This document shows positions 39,158 to 47,727 of a DNA stretch of 64,000 bases, piece by piece. The DNA is taken from positions 732,112 to 796,111 of the forward strand of contig NZ_QREM01000007.1 in NCBI RefSeq assembly GCF_003353015.1, written 5' to 3'. The notes beneath the pieces are model-generated. The model was given only the letters and a program-made list of their open reading frames with translations, was not told the origin of the DNA and ran no database searches. Within the stretch, counting starts at the first letter, position 1. The number at the start of each line of letters is the position of its first letter. The position numbers and the translations under genes were made by a program. This DNA comes from Xanthomonas arboricola. Lineage in GTDB: Bacteria; Pseudomonadota; Gammaproteobacteria; Xanthomonadales; Xanthomonadaceae.

Positions 39158-40733
39158 CGTCTTCTTCCAGCGCCAGCTCGTCGCTGCGCAGGCCGCTGCG
39201 CGCGCCCCAGTGATAGATGAAGAACGCAATCACCGCCACGCTCACGGTGTCGAACGGATGCGCGATCCAGCCGTGGCCACCGAACGTACCGGCCCAGGAC
39301 ACCGCCATCACCAGCACGAAGAACACGATCAGCCACAGCGATGCGCGCACCTGGCGCAGCAGGCGTGCCCTGCCCGCGCGCGAAGGCAGGCGATACAGCA
39401 CGTACAGCGCGAACGCGAGCACCTGCAGGCCGAGCAACCACGACAGCGTCGGCCAGGTCGACCAGTACACGATCAAGGCCGCGACCATGAACGACAGCGG
39501 CCCCAGCACGGCAAGGCCACGGACGCGAAACGGCCGCGGCAGCGCCGGCGCGCTGCGGCGCAACGCCGCCACCGTCACCGGCGCCACCGCATAGCTCAGC
39601 ACCAGCGCGGCCGACACCACGCCGATCAAGGTCTCCCACGAAGGGAACGGCAGCGTCCAGAAGATCGACAAGCCCAGGCTCAGCCACAATGCCGGACGCG
39701 GAATGCCCGATTGCGGATCCACCCGCGTCAGCACCGGCAGGAACCCGCCGCTGCGCGCCCAGCCATACACCACCCGCGGGGTGGCATTCATGTAGATGTT
39801 GCCGGTGCCGCTGGGCGAGACCATCGCATCGCAGATCACCAGGGCGGCCAGCCACGCCATCCCCAAGGCCAGCGCGATGTCGTGGTACGGCAGCGCAAAC
39901 ACCTTGTCGATACCGCTCCAGCCAGGCGCAAGTTGCGCGGCCGGGATGCTGCCCAGAAACGCCAGCTGCAGCAGCACGTAGATCACCGTGGACAAGGCCA
40001 CCGACAGGATCAGGGCGATCGGGATATTGCGCTGCGGGTCGCGCACCTCGCTGGCCACCGACACGATCGGCGTCAGCCCCAGGTAGGCAAAGATGATGCC
40101 GCCGGCCGAGATCGCCGCTTCCACCCCGGCCATGCCCGACGGTGCGAACCCATGCACGCTCAGGTTGTCTGCGTTGAAGTGTTTCATCAGCAGCACGATC
40201 ACCAGGATCGGCACCAGGAACTTGAAGATGCTGACGATGTTGTTGGCCAGCGCGAAGGTCTTGACGCTGAAGTAGTTGAGCAGGAAGAACAGCAGCAGCA
40301 GGACCAGCTGCACCAGCCAGCCCCACACGCTGGGATGGGTGCCGTTGGGCTGGTTGAGCACCGGAAACCAAGCCGCCGCATATTGGCGCGCCGCTTCCAC
40401 TTCGATCGCGATCAGGCTGGAAAACGCGATCAGGGTGATGAAGCCGGTCAACGAACCGAGCAAGGCACCGTGCGAATACTCCGGGTAGCGCACCACCCCG
40501 CCAGCGCGCGGCAGCGCGGCACCGAGTTCGCAATACACCAGGCCGAGCAACAACACCGCAATGCCGCCGAGGATCCACGACAGGATGCCGGCCGGGCCGG
40601 CGATCGAAGACACATGGCTTGCGGAAAACAACCACCCCGAGCCGAAGATGGAACCCAGGCCGATGAAGGTCAGGTCGGTCAGGCTCAGTCGCTTGTGGAA
40701 CTTGCCTTGCGTGGTCGCACCGTGTGTGGTCAT
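39147..40733 (-). CDS. APC-family amino-acid permease
   Basis: This inner-membrane transporter has 528 residues and about twelve hydrophobic helices. It opens with the APC signature LTFIGLGSIFGSGWLFSASH. GGIIFAYLGLTPIVSVASEV follows in the middle helices, and the C-terminus is charged (DELALEEDDGE). The family imports amino acids with protons or by exchange. It heads an overlapping operon with the S9 peptidase and GH35, and lies next to the DUF885 and hydroxyproline genes. Import of proline, hydroxyproline or small peptides is therefore plausible but not proven. The ribosome-binding site is weak. Confidence 0.88.
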   Translation of the reverse strand: MTTHGATTQGKFHKRLSLTDLTFIGLGSIFGSGWLFSASHVSSIAGPAGILSWILGGIAVLLLGLVYCELGAALPRAGGVVRYPEYSHGALLGSLTGFITLIAFSSLIAIEVEAARQYAAAWFPVLNQPNGTHPSVWGWLVQLVLLLLFFLLNYFSVKTFALANNIVSIFKFLVPILVIVLLMKHFNADNLSVHGFAPSGMAGVEAAISAGGIIFAYLGLTPIVSVASEVRDPQRNIPIALILSVALSTVIYVLLQLAFLGSIPAAQLAPGWSGIDKVFALPYHDIALALGMAWLAALVICDAMVSPSGTGNIYMNATPRVVYGWARSGGFLPVLTRVDPQSGIPRPALWLSLGLSIFWTLPFPSWETLIGVVSAALVLSYAVAPVTVAALRRSAPALPRPFRVRGLAVLGPLSFMVAALIVYWSTWPTLSWLLGLQVLAFALYVLYRLPSRAGRARLLRQVRASLWLIVFFVLVMAVSWAGTFGGHGWIAHPFDTVSVAVIAFFIYHWGARSGLRSDELALEEDDGE

Positions 40734-40906
40734 AGCTGGCCCCGAACGAATGGAAAGTGCGCGTGCTGCGGAAGATGGCGTGGTGGTGCGTGGCATATGG
40801 CGGTCAGTGGTTCTGCGCCCCTGCGTTGGTGGTCGTGCAGCAGCGGCCATATGCCGGCAGCGGCAACACGGCGCTGGCCAGCGGATGCAGGCGCATCCGG
40901 CAGCAC

Positions 40907-42772
40907 TCAGTCATCGGCAGCCGCCGCCGGCCCTGCATCGGCGGCGCCGGCCGTGGTGTCGTCCGGATAGGGAGACACGCCGCCATCGGCGATGAACCGG
41001 TCGATGCGCGCTTCCAGCACCGGCAGCGGCACCGAGCCGGTCTGCAGCACCGCATCGTGGAAATGGCGCAGGTCGAATTTTTCGCCCAATGCGGCTTCGG
41101 CCTTGCGCCGCAGTTCCAGGATCTTCAGCTCGCCCAGGTAGTACGACAACGCCTGCCCCGGCCAGGCGATGTAGCGATCGACCTCGGTGGTGACTTCATG
41201 CTCGCTCAGGGCGGTGTTGTCGCGCAGGTAAGCCTGCGCCTGCGCGCGCGTCCAGCCCTGGTGGTGGATGCCGGTGTCGATCACCAGGCGGCAGGCGCGC
41301 CACATCTGGTAGGTCAGATAGCCGAAACGATCGTAGGGCGTGTCGTACATGCCCATTTCCTGGCCCAGATACTCCGAATACAGCGCCCAGCCTTCGCCAT
41401 AGGCAGAGATGTAGGCGTAGCGGCGGAACTCCGGCAGCCCCTGCGCCTCGGCCGCCAGCGGCATCTGCAGCGCGTGGCCGGGCGAGGACTCGTGCAGCGT
41501 CAACGCGGTCAGGTTGTACAGCGGACGCGATGGCAGGTTGTAGGTGTTGACCAGGTAGATGCCGGGGCCACCGCGCCCGCCGGTGTAGAACGGCGCCAGT
41601 TCCGGCGGCACCGGCTCGATCGCGAAGCGACGGCGCGACAGCCGGCCGATGTAATCGCCCACCTTGGCGTCCACGCGCTTGGCGATCCACGCGGCCTGCT
41701 TGAGCAACTGTTCCGGCGTCCTGGCGTAGAACTGCGGGTCGCTGCGCAGGAACTGCAGGAAGGCCGGAAACACCGCCTGCCCGGCCGGCGCCTTGAAACC
41801 ACTGGCGGCGATGGTCTGATCCATCTGCGTGCGCAGCCTGGCCACTTCCTGCAGGCCGATCTGGTGGATCTGCTCGGGGCTGAGATCGAGCGTGGTGAAC
41901 TCGCGGATCTGCGCGCGGTAGTACGCCGGCCCGTCCGGCAAGGCTTCGCCGGCCAGCGTGGTGCGCGCACGCGGCTGGTACTCGTTGCGGATGAAGTCCA
42001 GCAGCTTGGCGTAAGCGGGCAGCACCTGCGCATCGATGGTGTTGACCGCCTGCTGCCGCAATTGCGCCTGCACGTCGGCAGGCAGCGTCGCCGGCATCTG
42101 CTTGAACGGTGCGTAGAACGGATTGGCCTCGCCCTTGGCCTGCACCACGTCGGCGATGGACTGGTCGCGCCCGGTCAGCGTCACCCGGGGCTGGCTGAAA
42201 CCGCGCGCCAGGCCGGCACGCATGTTGTCGGTGTGCTCGGCGAAGTAGCGCGGGATGTCGGCCAGCATCTTCAGATAGCGCTGGTAATCCTCGCGGGTGC
42301 GCAACTTGGCCTCGGCGCTGAAGCCCAGGTCGCTCCAGAACGCCGAGTCGCTGTTGAACGGCATTTCCCAGGCGCGGAACCGTTGCTGGTCCAGCAGTAC
42401 CTGCAGCTGCTGCCGGTACACCTGGTAGCTCACCTGGTCCTCGGCCGGCAACTGTGATGCCGGAATCGCATCCAGTTCCTTCAAGGCCTGTTGCCAGTAC
42501 GCGGTACGCAGGTTCTGGGTGGCCACATCCACCTTGGGCAGATGGTCGGACTGCTTGTCTTGCGTGGCCTGGTTGTCTTCATCCACCGCGCCGGACAGCT
42601 GCGCCTGGCGCCAGCGCCATTCACGCGTGTACAGCGCCTTGAAGCGCGCGGCTGCCGCGTTCTGCGTGGCGGCGACCGGCTCGGCGGCATCGGCGGTCGC
42701 GGCAATGCCACTCAAGCTCGTCGCAATCAACATACCCAATGCGCTCGCGCGTAAAACGCTGCTCGTCTTCAT
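40907..42772 (-). CDS. DUF885 metallopeptidase-like protein, exported
   Basis: The 621-residue precursor has a signal peptide (ASALGMLIATSLSGIAATADA). The DUF885 domain carries the putative metal site LHESSPGHALQ (HExxxGH) at about residue 425 and a downstream EGWALYSEYLG, together resembling a zinc peptidase. The tail is Ala/Asp-rich. Its ATG overlaps the stop of the upstream DUF885 paralogue by four bases (ATGA). The biochemical role of DUF885 proteins is poorly defined. Placement between an Xaa-Pro peptidase and an amino-acid permease supports peptide degradation. Confidence 0.82.
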   Translation of the reverse strand: MKTSSVLRASALGMLIATSLSGIAATADAAEPVAATQNAAAARFKALYTREWRWRQAQLSGAVDEDNQATQDKQSDHLPKVDVATQNLRTAYWQQALKELDAIPASQLPAEDQVSYQVYRQQLQVLLDQQRFRAWEMPFNSDSAFWSDLGFSAEAKLRTREDYQRYLKMLADIPRYFAEHTDNMRAGLARGFSQPRVTLTGRDQSIADVVQAKGEANPFYAPFKQMPATLPADVQAQLRQQAVNTIDAQVLPAYAKLLDFIRNEYQPRARTTLAGEALPDGPAYYRAQIREFTTLDLSPEQIHQIGLQEVARLRTQMDQTIAASGFKAPAGQAVFPAFLQFLRSDPQFYARTPEQLLKQAAWIAKRVDAKVGDYIGRLSRRRFAIEPVPPELAPFYTGGRGGPGIYLVNTYNLPSRPLYNLTALTLHESSPGHALQMPLAAEAQGLPEFRRYAYISAYGEGWALYSEYLGQEMGMYDTPYDRFGYLTYQMWRACRLVIDTGIHHQGWTRAQAQAYLRDNTALSEHEVTTEVDRYIAWPGQALSYYLGELKILELRRKAEAALGEKFDLRHFHDAVLQTGSVPLPVLEARIDRFIADGGVSPYPDDTTAGAADAGPAAAADD

Positions 42773-44589
42773 CCGCGTGCCTCCGGCGCAGCCTTGGCAC
42801 GTGCAATCCACTGCCGCACGCGTTGCTGCAGCATCGCCAGCGGCATCGCGCCGCCGCCGAGCACCGCATCGTGGAAGGCGCGCACGTCGAAGCGATCGCC
42901 GAGCTCTTTTTCCGCCTCCGCACGCAGCGCAAGAATCTGCAGCTGCCCCAGTTTGTAACCCAACGCCTGGCCCGGCCAGACGATGTAGCGGTCGGTTTCG
43001 GACTGGATGCTGGGTTCGTCGTCGGAGGGGTGCGCGTGGAAGAAGTCCACCATCTGCTGGCGGTTCCAGCGCTTGTAGTGCACGCCGGTGTCGAGCACCA
43101 GCCGGTTGGCGCGCAACAGCTCGCCCGACAGCCGGCCGTAGTCGTTATAGGGGTCCTTGAAGAAGCCGATCTCCTTGCCCAGGCGCTCGGCGTACAGCGC
43201 CCAGCCTTCGATATAGGCGTTGTAGCCGGCCTGCTGGCGGAACGGCGGCAATGGCAGCGTCTGGGCGAGCGAGATCTGCAGGTGATGGCCCGGCACGCCC
43301 TCGTGGTAGGCGGTGGTTTCGATGTTGACCAGGGTGCGGCTGGCGAAGTCGCTGGTATTGACCTTCACGATCGCCGGCTTGCTGCCTTCCGGATTGCTCT
43401 GCCAGTACTCGGCGCCGGGCGCGCTGCGTCGGAATGCGGGCATCGCCTGCACCTCCAGCGGCGTCTTCGGCAGGTGGCCGAACAGCTTGGGCAACTCCGG
43501 CTCCATCGCGGCGATGTACTGGCGGTACTGCTGCAGGATCTGCTCGCCGGAGCGGGCGAAGTGGCGCCTGTCGGTGTCCACCGCCTTGCGGAAGCTGGCC
43601 AGGTCGGCAAAGCCCTGCGCCTTGGCGATCACCGTCATCTCGCCTTCGATGCGCGCCACTTCCTTCAGGCCGATCTGGTGGATTTCCTCCGGCGCCATGT
43701 CGGTGGTGGTCTGGGTATGGATGGCGTAGCGGTAGCGGCGTTCGCCATCGGGCAGCGACCACAGCCCTTCCTGCGCGCGCCCTTGCGCGGCGTATTCGTC
43801 GCGCACGAACGCGGCCAGCTTGGCGTAGGCCGGGCGCACCTGCTGCGCGATCGCCGCAAGCAGCTGCGTGCGCAGCGCAGCACGCTGCTCGGCCGGCACT
43901 GCGGCATCGAGCTTTTTCAGCGGCGAGGCGAACGGACTCTGCTCGCCGGTCAGCGCGGCGATCTTGTCGATCTGCTCGGGCAGGCGCTCCAGCAGATAAC
44001 GCGGCTGCACCAGGCCTTCCTTCGCACCCTGGCGCGACACCGCGATCACCTGGTCGATCACCGTCGGAATCGTCTGCAGGCGCGTGATGTAGTCCTGGTA
44101 ATCCTTGGCGTTCTCGAACGCAAACGCATCCCCATACCCGGCCAACGCCAGCTGGATGCCACCGATCGGCTCCAGCGGCATCGCGTAGGTCTTCAGGTCG
44201 ATGCCTTCCAGCGTGTCGCGCAGCTGGCCGAGCATCATCTGCAGGCTGAGCTGGCGCTGCTCGTCCAGCGTCGTGCTGTCGATCGCCTCGAATTGCGTGA
44301 GCAGCTCGGCAGTGGCGCTGCGCTCGGCCTGCACGGCCTGGAGCGAATAATCGCTCCAACGATCGTTGTAACGCTTGTCGCCGATGATGCTGGCGAACTC
44401 CGGGTTGTGCTGCAACTGATACTGCCATTGCTTGTCCAGCAGCGCGTCGAAGGCCTTGGCGGCCTGTTCGCCGGTCGGCGCCGCGCGAGTGGCCGCAGCC
44501 GACGTTTCCGCTGCGGGCGGCGCCGGCTTGCAGGCAGTGAACAAGGCGGCGGCCAGCAGGCCGATGGCGACGGGACGCAGATGGTTCAT
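42769..44589 (-). CDS. DUF885 metallopeptidase-like lipoprotein
   Basis: The 606-residue precursor begins MNHLRPVAIGLLAAALFTAC, a lipoprotein signal with the lipobox FTAC. The DUF885 domain holds the putative metal motif YHEGVPGHHLQ and the EGWALYAERLG motif, in the same order as its downstream neighbour. The pair is a tandem duplication with divergence, one protein lipid-anchored and the other likely soluble in the periplasm. ATGA overlap links them. They lie just downstream of the M24 peptidase gene, separated by a palindromic repeat. Confidence 0.82.
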   Translation of the reverse strand: MNHLRPVAIGLLAAALFTACKPAPPAAETSAAATRAAPTGEQAAKAFDALLDKQWQYQLQHNPEFASIIGDKRYNDRWSDYSLQAVQAERSATAELLTQFEAIDSTTLDEQRQLSLQMMLGQLRDTLEGIDLKTYAMPLEPIGGIQLALAGYGDAFAFENAKDYQDYITRLQTIPTVIDQVIAVSRQGAKEGLVQPRYLLERLPEQIDKIAALTGEQSPFASPLKKLDAAVPAEQRAALRTQLLAAIAQQVRPAYAKLAAFVRDEYAAQGRAQEGLWSLPDGERRYRYAIHTQTTTDMAPEEIHQIGLKEVARIEGEMTVIAKAQGFADLASFRKAVDTDRRHFARSGEQILQQYRQYIAAMEPELPKLFGHLPKTPLEVQAMPAFRRSAPGAEYWQSNPEGSKPAIVKVNTSDFASRTLVNIETTAYHEGVPGHHLQISLAQTLPLPPFRQQAGYNAYIEGWALYAERLGKEIGFFKDPYNDYGRLSGELLRANRLVLDTGVHYKRWNRQQMVDFFHAHPSDDEPSIQSETDRYIVWPGQALGYKLGQLQILALRAEAEKELGDRFDVRAFHDAVLGGGAMPLAMLQQRVRQWIARAKAAPEARG

Positions 44590-44617
44590 GCAGTGACTCC
44601 AGGATGCAATGGCGGCG

Positions 44618-44706
44618 GTAGGAGCGCGCTTGCGCGCGACGGCTTTTATCGGAAATGCCCGTCGGGCGTTATCGATAAAGCCCGTCGCGCCCGGGTGCGC
44701 TCCTAC
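44618..44706. repeat. REP-like palindromic element (89 bp)
   Basis: GTAGGAGCGC at one end pairs with GCGCTCCTAC at the other. An inner stem (GCGCGACGGCTTTTATCG with CGATAAAGCCCGTCGCGC) almost closes the hairpin. The ends match those of the two 73-bp repeats at the right edge of the window, so this is a family of interspersed repeats. It lies between the M24 and DUF885 genes. Confidence 0.75.
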
Positions 44707-44728
44707 GGATGCGTGGGCCCGTACAGGC

Positions 44729-45928
44729 TCACGCAAACGGTTGATCGATCGCCGGCGACGGCGGCGTAAACCACTGCGCGCCGGCATCGGTGACATGAAA
44801 GTGGTCTTCCAGGCGCACGCCGAACGCGCCGGGCACCACGATCATCGGCTCGTTGCTGGCGCACATGCCCGGCTGCAGCGGCTGCGCATTGCCGCGCACC
44901 AGATACGGCGCTTCGTGGATCGCCAGGCCGCAGCCATGGCCGGTGCGATGCGGCAGGCCGGGCAAGCGGTAGTCCGGGCCCAGCCCTGCCGCCTGCAGCA
45001 CGCTACGCGCCGCCTGGTCCACCGCCTCGCAGGCGAGCCCGGGGCGGATCGCCGCGAACGCCGCCGCCTGCGCCGCCTGTTCCAGCTCCCAGATGCGCCG
45101 TTGCGCGTCATCGGGCGTGCCGTAGATCCAGGTGCGGGTGATGTCGGAGTGGTAGCCCTGCACGGTGCAGCCGGTGTCGATCAGCACCAGCTCGCCGGCG
45201 CGCAGGTGCTGCACGCCGGGAATGCCGTGCGGGAAGGCGGTGGCATGGCCGAACTGCACGATGCAGAAGGTCGAGCCGTTGTCCGCGCCCAGCGCGCGAT
45301 GCGCCTCGTCGATGAAACGCACCAATTGATCAGTGCCGATGCCTTCCTGCGCGATGCCGGCGGCCAGCCGCTGCACCCGCAGGGTCATGTCGCAGGCCTG
45401 CTGCATCAGTGCCAGCTCGGCCGGCGACTTGCACATGCGGCAGCCGTCGATGATGGCCCCGGCGTCGCGGATGGCCGTGCCCAGATGCGCACGCAGGCCG
45501 GTGTGCACGGCAAAGGCGATGCCCGGGTCCAGCGCCAGTGCATGCGCATGGCGGTCGTCCATCGCCTGCACCACCAGCGCGTACGGGTCCTCATGTTCTT
45601 CCCACAGACGTTTGGCGACCGGAACCTGCAGCACCGCATCCAGCGAGCCTTCTTCGAACGCGGGGCAGATCAGCACCGGGTCGCCGTCCGGCGTCAGCAG
45701 CAGCGCGACCAGGCGCTCGCTCGCGCCCCACGGCACGCCGGTGAAATAACGCAGCGAGGTACCGGCGCCGATCAGCAGCGCATCCACGCCGTGCGCGCGC
45801 ATCAGGCTGCGTGCGCGCTCGATGCGCTGTTGGTATTCGTCCGCGGCGATCGGCGCGGCGCGTTGCGTCCACGGCGCCAGTTGCGCGCGCGCCTGCTCCA
45901 GCGACAGCCCGCCGATCTGGCCGCTCAT
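44729..45928 (-). CDS. M24 family Xaa-Pro-type peptidase
   Basis: The 399-residue protein has a creatinase/prolidase N-terminal domain (YQQRIERARSLMRAHGVDAL ... YFTGVPWGASERL) and a pita-bread catalytic domain. Metal ligands are visible: Asp in IDTGCTVQG and HSDITRTW, His in TGHGCGLAIHEAPYL, and Glu in SNEPMIV and RLEDHFHV. There is no signal peptide, so it acts in the cytoplasm. Its ATG overlaps the stop of the ketoglutarate-semialdehyde dehydrogenase gene by four bases. This coupling points to cleavage of imported Xaa-Pro or Xaa-hydroxyproline peptides, which would feed the catabolic pathway. Confidence 0.87.
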   Translation of the reverse strand: MSGQIGGLSLEQARAQLAPWTQRAAPIAADEYQQRIERARSLMRAHGVDALLIGAGTSLRYFTGVPWGASERLVALLLTPDGDPVLICPAFEEGSLDAVLQVPVAKRLWEEHEDPYALVVQAMDDRHAHALALDPGIAFAVHTGLRAHLGTAIRDAGAIIDGCRMCKSPAELALMQQACDMTLRVQRLAAGIAQEGIGTDQLVRFIDEAHRALGADNGSTFCIVQFGHATAFPHGIPGVQHLRAGELVLIDTGCTVQGYHSDITRTWIYGTPDDAQRRIWELEQAAQAAAFAAIRPGLACEAVDQAARSVLQAAGLGPDYRLPGLPHRTGHGCGLAIHEAPYLVRGNAQPLQPGMCASNEPMIVVPGAFGVRLEDHFHVTDAGAQWFTPPSPAIDQPFA

Positions 45929-47541
45929 GTGCCCGCTCCAAGATCGGCGGTGCTCCATTGCCCATCGACCAGCCGCGCCACCCCGCCCGGATTGCGCTGG
46001 CGCAACTCGGCCGGCAGCAACGCGTCCGGCACCGCATCGTAGCTGTGCAGGGCGGCAAAGCGGCGGATCGAACCGGGCATGCCCACTGCGGTGAACCCCG
46101 GATGCCCGGTGCTGGGGAATGGCCCGCCGTGATTCTGCGCCGCGCTCACCGCCACGCCGGTCGGCATCTTGCTGTTGATCAAGCGCCCCACCCGCGCCCG
46201 CAGCACCGGGGCGATGGCCTGCCAGGCCGCATCGTCGCTGCCATCGGCTGCGCGATACAAGGTGCCGGTGAGGTTGCCTTCGAATGCCGCGGCCACCTGC
46301 GCCATCTGCGCCACGTCGCGCGCACGCACCAGCAGGCTCACCGGGCCGAAGGCCTCGGTCTGCAATGCATGCGGACTGGCGAGGAACGCCTGTGCATCCA
46401 CGCTCAACAAGGTCGGCGCATAGCGATAGCCGTCTTCGCCGGTATGCCCGCCGGCCAGCAGCGCGGCACCGGCAGCGCGCAGGGCTGCCACACCGTATTG
46501 CACGCCGTCCACGCCTGCGCTGGAAAACAGCACCATCGGCATGGCAGCGTCGAAATGCGCCGTGGTCGCGGCCACGAAGGCATCGCCGGCCGCGCCGTGC
46601 GGCACCACCACCACCCCCGGATTGGTGCAGAACTGGCCGCTGCCCAGGGTGCACGAGGAGAAGAATTCCTGCGCCAGCGCCGCGCCGCGTTCGGCCAGGG
46701 CGCCCGGCAGCAGGAACACCGGGTTGACGCTGGACAGCTCGGCATAGAACGGCACGCCGGCCGCATCGGCGGCGGCCTTCAGCGCCAGCCCGCCGGCACG
46801 GCTGCCGGTGAAACCGATGGCTCCAAGCCGCGCATCGCCGGCCAGTCGCAGGCCGGTGGCGTTGTCAACGTGATACAGCAACTGCACCGCCGCAGCCGGC
46901 AGGCCCGCCGCAAGCAAGGCTGTGTGCGCGAGCTGCGCCATGCGCTGGCTGGTGGCCGGATGCAGCGGATGCGCCTTGGCGATCACCGGATTGCGCGCGG
47001 CAATGGCCGAGGCGAAATCGCTGCCGGCAATCGCGTTGAAGGCGAACGGGAAATTGTTCGGGCCAAACACCACCACCGGCTTGCCGAGCGGTGCCAGATG
47101 CGAACGCAGGTCGGCAGCGGTGTCGATGATGGGTTGGGTCCAGCTGTAGCTGCGCACCGCCTGTGCGGCCTGGCGCAACTGCCCGCTGGTGCGCGGCAGT
47201 TCGTTGCCGCGCAGGCGCGTGGGCGCCGGCAATGCGGTTTCCGCATGGGCCAGCGCCACCAGGGTGTCGGCATCGGCATCCAGCGCGTCGGCGTAGGCGT
47301 CCAGGAATGCGGCGATCCTGTCGACCGGCGCCGCCGCAAGCTCTGCTGCAACCGCTTGCGCTGCCGCAAGTGCGGTTTCGACATCCTCCGCACCGCTGAC
47401 CGGAAACTGCGGCCCGATCGCCTCGCCCGTGGCCGGGTCGGCGGCACGGAAGCGACCGGTCGCGCCGCGGCTGGGTTGCCAGCGGCCGGCCAGCAATACC
47501 TCGGCCTCCTGGATGGGGGTGGAGTGGAGCGTCTCGTTCAT
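45925..47541 (-). CDS. Alpha-ketoglutarate semialdehyde dehydrogenase
   Basis: The enzyme oxidises 2-oxoglutarate semialdehyde to 2-oxoglutarate with NAD(P)+, the last step of hydroxyproline breakdown. The 538-residue aldehyde dehydrogenase has FGPNNFPFAFNAIAGSDFAS, the cofactor motif GFTGSRAGG, the general-base Glu268 in YAELSSVNP and the nucleophile Cys305 in GSGQFCTNPG. GxSxxP-type variants in this superfamily also act in sugar-acid pathways. The hydroxyproline assignment rests on the adjacent epimerase, dehydrogenase and deaminase. It is separated from those genes by a terminator, so it has its own promoter, but is coupled to the M24 peptidase. Confidence 0.9.
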   Translation of the reverse strand: MNETLHSTPIQEAEVLLAGRWQPSRGATGRFRAADPATGEAIGPQFPVSGAEDVETALAAAQAVAAELAAAPVDRIAAFLDAYADALDADADTLVALAHAETALPAPTRLRGNELPRTSGQLRQAAQAVRSYSWTQPIIDTAADLRSHLAPLGKPVVVFGPNNFPFAFNAIAGSDFASAIAARNPVIAKAHPLHPATSQRMAQLAHTALLAAGLPAAAVQLLYHVDNATGLRLAGDARLGAIGFTGSRAGGLALKAAADAAGVPFYAELSSVNPVFLLPGALAERGAALAQEFFSSCTLGSGQFCTNPGVVVVPHGAAGDAFVAATTAHFDAAMPMVLFSSAGVDGVQYGVAALRAAGAALLAGGHTGEDGYRYAPTLLSVDAQAFLASPHALQTEAFGPVSLLVRARDVAQMAQVAAAFEGNLTGTLYRAADGSDDAAWQAIAPVLRARVGRLINSKMPTGVAVSAAQNHGGPFPSTGHPGFTAVGMPGSIRRFAALHSYDAVPDALLPAELRQRNPGGVARLVDGQWSTADLGAGT

Positions 47542-47599
47542 TGCGGCACCTTCGGTTGCATGAGGACGGCCGCTGCACGCCATGCGGCAGCGGCCGACC

Positions 47600-47641
47600 A
47601 AAAAACGCCGAGGATGCCATGTCGATGCGACACCCTCGGCG
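47600..47641 (-). terminator. Rho-independent terminator after the hydroxyproline deaminase gene
   Basis: On the minus strand, CGCCGAGGGTG pairs with CATCCTCGGCG (one mismatch) around a 14-base loop and is followed directly by TTTTTT. It lies 87 bases past the deaminase stop and upstream of the ketoglutarate-semialdehyde dehydrogenase start, dividing the pathway into two transcripts. Confidence 0.85.
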
Positions 47642-47727
47642 ACCCGCGTCTCGCTACACCGGCCACCCTGTGCGCGCATGACTCCGTGCGCGTCGCGTAT
47701 CCGGGGACGTGCGGCGAGACCGCATCG

